Assembly: GCF_003350375.1 (NCBI RefSeq) | Contig: NZ_QQAR01000002.1 | Span: 294,299-358,298 of the forward strand | Direction of reading: 5' to 3' | DNA length: 64,000 nucleotides | From: Flavobacterium sp. AG291 | GTDB lineage: Bacteria > Bacteroidota > Bacteroidia > Flavobacteriales > Flavobacteriaceae | In this document: positions 61,089 through 64,000 of the stretch, one piece after another | Position numbering within the stretch: the stretch's first letter is position 1 | Layout: each line of letters begins with the position of its first letter | Position numbers and translations under genes: made by a program | Notes under the pieces: model-generated | The model's input: the letters and a program-made list of their open reading frames with translations, nothing else | What the model was told of the DNA's origin: nothing | Databases searched by the model: none

Positions 61089-61119
61089 AAAAAAGCCGTC
61101 CTTTTAAGGGGACGGCTTT
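61089..61119 (-). terminator. Intrinsic terminator after second adhesin gene
   Basis: AAAGCCGTCC (61092-61101) and GGACGGCTTT (61110-61119) form a perfect 10-bp stem with an 8-base loop. On the minus strand it ends in T residues (61094-61089). It lies 4 bases beyond the stop at 61123. Confidence 0.9.
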
Positions 61120-61122
61120 GAA

Positions 61123-64000
61123 TTAAAATTTCTTATTGACTATCAATTTTTTATCAGTCTTGTAATTATCGGCAGTTATGCTTATAATATACACACCCGA
61201 TTCTAATCCTGAAACATCTAGTCTGTACTCATCAGATTTGATGTGATTATCCCACTTGATAAGTCTTCCGTTCAGATCATACAAATCTAATTTCACGTTC
61301 TGAAATAAATCTAAATTCGGAATCTCAACAAGCACTTCAGTTGAGGCTGGGTTAGGATAAATATTCATCTCTAAATATTTTATATCATCAACTCCCACAA
61401 CAGGTGGTAATGGATTAACATTAAGTGTTGCTGCTTCTGATAATATATAACAACCATTTTGCTGCATTAATATTACCCTGTATTTATATCCATCCATAGA
61501 CTGATATGCATTTGTAATAGTAAGCGTTGGAGTTGCAACACCACTATATCCTGGCGTAGATCCACCTGCATTAAGATTTGAGAACGTCTGTCCTCCATCA
61601 GTACTTAACTGCCACTGATAATACATCACGTTTTGAGCTTGTACCGTAAATACTACTGTTGCACCACCATCAACCGTAACCGATTGCGGAGCCGAAGTAA
61701 CAATTATCGGTGCTGTACCATAAATTGTGGTACTTAATGTATAGGTGCAACCATTTGTATCAGTAATAGTAACTGTATACGTTCCCGGAAGTACATTTTC
61801 TAAATTAGCAGTTGTATTACCATTAGACCATAAATAGGTATATGGAGCTACACCTCCTGAAGCGTGCAGTACAGCCGATCCTGTAGTATAACAATCTGCA
61901 TTTGTTACTATAAAGTATCCTGTTACTGCTGTTGGTGCTGTAATAGTAAGATATCTAATATCCCAACATCCATTAGCATCTGTAACTACAACATTATAAT
62001 TACCAACAGCTAAATTTTCAGCAACATTTGTTGTACTTACTGCCGGTGACCATGTATATGTATAAGGACCAGTTCCGCCTGTAGCGTTTATAGTTATCGA
62101 TCCATCACTGTCTGAAGCACAATCAACATTTACCTGTGAAGTAGTAAGTTGTAATGGTGAAGCTGGTTGTGTAAGTGTTATACTTGCATTGGTCTGACAA
62201 CCATTAGCATCTGTCACAACTACAGTATAAGCACCTGCAGTAAGATTATTTGCTACAGCAGTAGTTTGTCCTGTATTCCATAAGTACGTGTATGGCTGAG
62301 TACCCCCAGAAACATCTGCACTTGCCGAACCTGTAGCAGCACCGTAACAAAGTATATCTGTATAATTGTTTATAGCTACTGTTAGTTGTTGTGGTTCGGT
62401 TATGGTGAATATCTGAGTAGCCTGACACTGATTAGCATCTGTAACTGTCACAGTGTAGTTGCCCGGTGCTAAAGCTGTAGCTGTAGCTGTAGTTTGTACC
62501 GGAGTAGTATTCCAGCTATAAGTATAAGTTCCTGTACCACCTGTTACTGTAACAGTAGCCGAACCATTAGCTGCACCAAAACAAGAAACATTAGTAATAG
62601 TCCCTTGAGAAGCTAAAAGTAATGTAGGTTCAGTAATCGTAAAACTTTGAGACAAAGTACATCCGTTTGCATCTGTTACATCAACAGAATATACTCCTGC
62701 TGTTAAACCTGTAACAGTGTTCGTTGTTGCTGCATTATTCCATAAATACGTATAAGGAGCAGTACCTCCATTAACTGCAATAGTAGCTGTACCGTTAGAA
62801 CCTCCAAAACATGACACATTTGTTTGTGTAGTATTCGGAGTTGTGACTAAAGGCTGAGAAGGCTGTGATATGGTGAAAGATTGAGTTGTAACACACTGAT
62901 TAGCATCAGTAACTGTTACTATATATGTACCAGCTACTAACCCCGTAGCTGTAGCTGTAGTTTGTGCCGGAGTAGTATCCCAGCTATAGTTATAAGCGCC
63001 TGTACCACCTGTTACTGCAACTGTAGCTTCCCCGGTAGCGTTACCGTAACATAAAACGTTTGTCTGGGCTGATGCTGTAGCCACTAGAGCTGTTGGCTCA
63101 GTAATAGTGAAACTATTTGATAAAACACAACCATTAGCATCGGTTACGTCAACACTATAAGTTCCGGCTACAAGACCGGTAATTGTACTTGTTGTTGCAC
63201 CGTTACTCCATAAATACGTATAAGCACCTGTACCGCCATTCACGACAATAGTTGCCGATCCCGTAGCCTGACCATTACACAATACGTTCGTCTGTGTTGT
63301 GTTTGGCGTTAATGCAAGTGGTTGAGCAGGCTCTGTGATAACAAATGACTGTGTAGTTGTACAACCGTTTGCGTCAGTAACCGTTACGGTATAAGTACCC
63401 GCTGAAAGGTTTGTAGCTGTAGCAGTAGTTTGTACCGGAGTAGTATCCCAACTATAGGTATATGCGCCTGTACCACCAGTTACAGCAACAGTAGCTGAAC
63501 CTGTAGTATCACCGTAGCATAAAACATTCGTTTGAGTATCAGCGGTAGCTGTAAGTGCTAATGCCGGTTCTGTAATTGTAAAGCTATTTGATAAAACACA
63601 TCCGTTAGCATCGGTTACATCAACAGTATAAGTACCTGCTATCAGGCCGGTAACAGTATTTGTTGTCGCACCATTACTCCATAAATAAGTATAAGCACCT
63701 GTTCCTCCTGTTACTGATACAGTAGCTGAACCTGTCGCCTGACCATTACACAATACGTTCGTCTGTGTTGTGTTTGGCGTTAATGCAAGTGGTTGAGCAG
63801 GCTGAGTGATAACAAATGACTGTGTAGTTGTACAACCGTTTGCGTCAGTAACCGTTACGGTATAAGTACCCGCTGAAAGGTTTGTAGCTGTAGCAGTAGT
63901 TTGTACCGGAGTAGTATCCCAACTATAGGTATATGCGCCTGTACCACCAGTTACAGCAACAGTAGCTGAACCTGTAGTATCACCGTAGCATAAAACATTG
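61123..64000 (-). CDS. Second SprB-repeat adhesin with T9SS domain, 5' end cut by window
   Basis: The frame is open to the right edge, so the N-terminus is outside the window; the first TTG that could be called a start (63753) is inside repeat sequence and is not the true start. About 958 residues are visible. Ten SprB-type repeats of about 75 residues contain VLCYGDTTG-like and GGTGAYTYxW elements. Then come an Ig-like region (SAPQSVTVDGGATVVF) and a type A T9SS sorting domain (LEMNIYPNPASTEVLV, GVYIISITADNYKT). It is a relative of the adhesin at 38804 with the same overall plan. DNA repeats with a 471-base period continue to the window edge. Confidence 0.92.
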   Translation of the reverse strand, partial: NVLCYGDTTGSATVAVTGGTGAYTYSWDTTPVQTTATATNLSAGTYTVTVTDANGCTTTQSFVITQPAQPLALTPNTTQTNVLCNGQATGSATVSVTGGTGAYTYLWSNGATTNTVTGLIAGTYTVDVTDANGCVLSNSFTITEPALALTATADTQTNVLCYGDTTGSATVAVTGGTGAYTYSWDTTPVQTTATATNLSAGTYTVTVTDANGCTTTQSFVITEPAQPLALTPNTTQTNVLCNGQATGSATIVVNGGTGAYTYLWSNGATTSTITGLVAGTYSVDVTDANGCVLSNSFTITEPTALVATASAQTNVLCYGNATGEATVAVTGGTGAYNYSWDTTPAQTTATATGLVAGTYIVTVTDANQCVTTQSFTISQPSQPLVTTPNTTQTNVSCFGGSNGTATIAVNGGTAPYTYLWNNAATTNTVTGLTAGVYSVDVTDANGCTLSQSFTITEPTLLLASQGTITNVSCFGAANGSATVTVTGGTGTYTYSWNTTPVQTTATATALAPGNYTVTVTDANQCQATQIFTITEPQQLTVAINNYTDILCYGAATGSASADVSGGTQPYTYLWNTGQTTAVANNLTAGAYTVVVTDANGCQTNASITLTQPASPLQLTTSQVNVDCASDSDGSITINATGGTGPYTYTWSPAVSTTNVAENLAVGNYNVVVTDANGCWDIRYLTITAPTAVTGYFIVTNADCYTTGSAVLHASGGVAPYTYLWSNGNTTANLENVLPGTYTVTITDTNGCTYTLSTTIYGTAPIIVTSAPQSVTVDGGATVVFTVQAQNVMYYQWQLSTDGGQTFSNLNAGGSTPGYSGVATPTLTITNAYQSMDGYKYRVILMQQNGCYILSEAATLNVNPLPPVVGVDDIKYLEMNIYPNPASTEVLVEIPNLDLFQNVKLDLYDLNGRLIKWDNHIKSDEYRLDVSGLESGVYIISITADNYKTDKKLIVNKKF
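63301..64000 (-). repeat. 471-bp period tandem repeat in second adhesin gene
   Basis: The segment beginning at 63301 recurs at 63772 with offset 471 bases (157 codons, two SprB repeats), nearly identical up to the window edge. The copy number beyond the edge is unknown, so this is a place where assembly may collapse repeats. Confidence 0.75.

Noticed and set aside
63751..63753. TTG as start codon of the second adhesin gene
   Set aside because: The coding frame continues upstream through more SprB repeats to the window edge, so the real start is outside the window.

Overview
The window is a stretch of a Bacteroidetes chromosome, most likely Flavobacterium or a close Flavobacteriaceae relative. 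The evidence is the low GC content, promoters of the TTG/TAnnTTTG type, SusC/SusD glycan-uptake genes, SprB-like repeat adhesins with type A type-IX-secretion (T9SS) C-terminal domains, and lipoproteins with acidic residues after the lipid-bearing Cys. I see no rRNA, tRNA, insertion sequence, CRISPR array, integrase or replication origin. A secreted-protein gene is cut by the left edge and a giant repeat adhesin is cut by the right edge.

Left part (1-12900): small secreted proteins, an MpaB/DUF2236 oxygenase-like protein, a winged-helix regulator coupled to a membrane protein, an Omp85-type barrel, and a long flotillin/SPFH protein. Next come a formylglycine-generating-enzyme (FGE) lipoprotein whose signal peptide and catalytic domain are in different frames at an A9 run, a DUF481 protein, two more exported proteins, and an OmpR-type two-component pair.

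Centre (13000-34320): a large polysaccharide utilisation locus with the gene set expected for acetylated galacto(gluco)mannan. It encodes a CE2 esterase, a GH3 beta-glucosidase, GH5_7 and two GH26 mannanases, a cytoplasmic mannobiose/cellobiose 2-epimerase, a GH130 mannosylglucose phosphorylase, a sodium-solute symporter, an AraC-type regulator, SusC, SusD, an IPT-type surface glycan-binding lipoprotein, a GH27 alpha-galactosidase and a GH5 glucanase. Outer-surface binding and cutting, periplasmic debranching, symporter import and phosphorolysis form a complete route. The AraC gene sits between the two operons, and a repeated TTATCA word occurs on both sides of it.

Right-centre (34350-48706): two similarly built three-gene sets (multi-helix membrane protein, histidine kinase, LuxR-type response regulator) flank a small protein of unknown function, a phage-tail-collar-like protein, a PRMT-like methyltransferase and a 2492-residue adhesin with 25 SprB-type repeats. 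That adhesin gene carries an obvious 1140-bp tandem duplication. The intergenic region after it holds several strong inverted repeats and a possible structured RNA.

Right part (49100-64000): a signalling operon (receiver-kinase, 1189-residue hybrid kinase, lone receiver, CheR, CheB, YchJ) without CheA, CheW or an MCP, then a sialate-O-acetylesterase/CE20-like enzyme, a PAP2 phosphatase, a degenerate receiver-like protein, a small membrane protein, an SDR oxidoreductase and a second SprB-repeat adhesin that runs out of the window.
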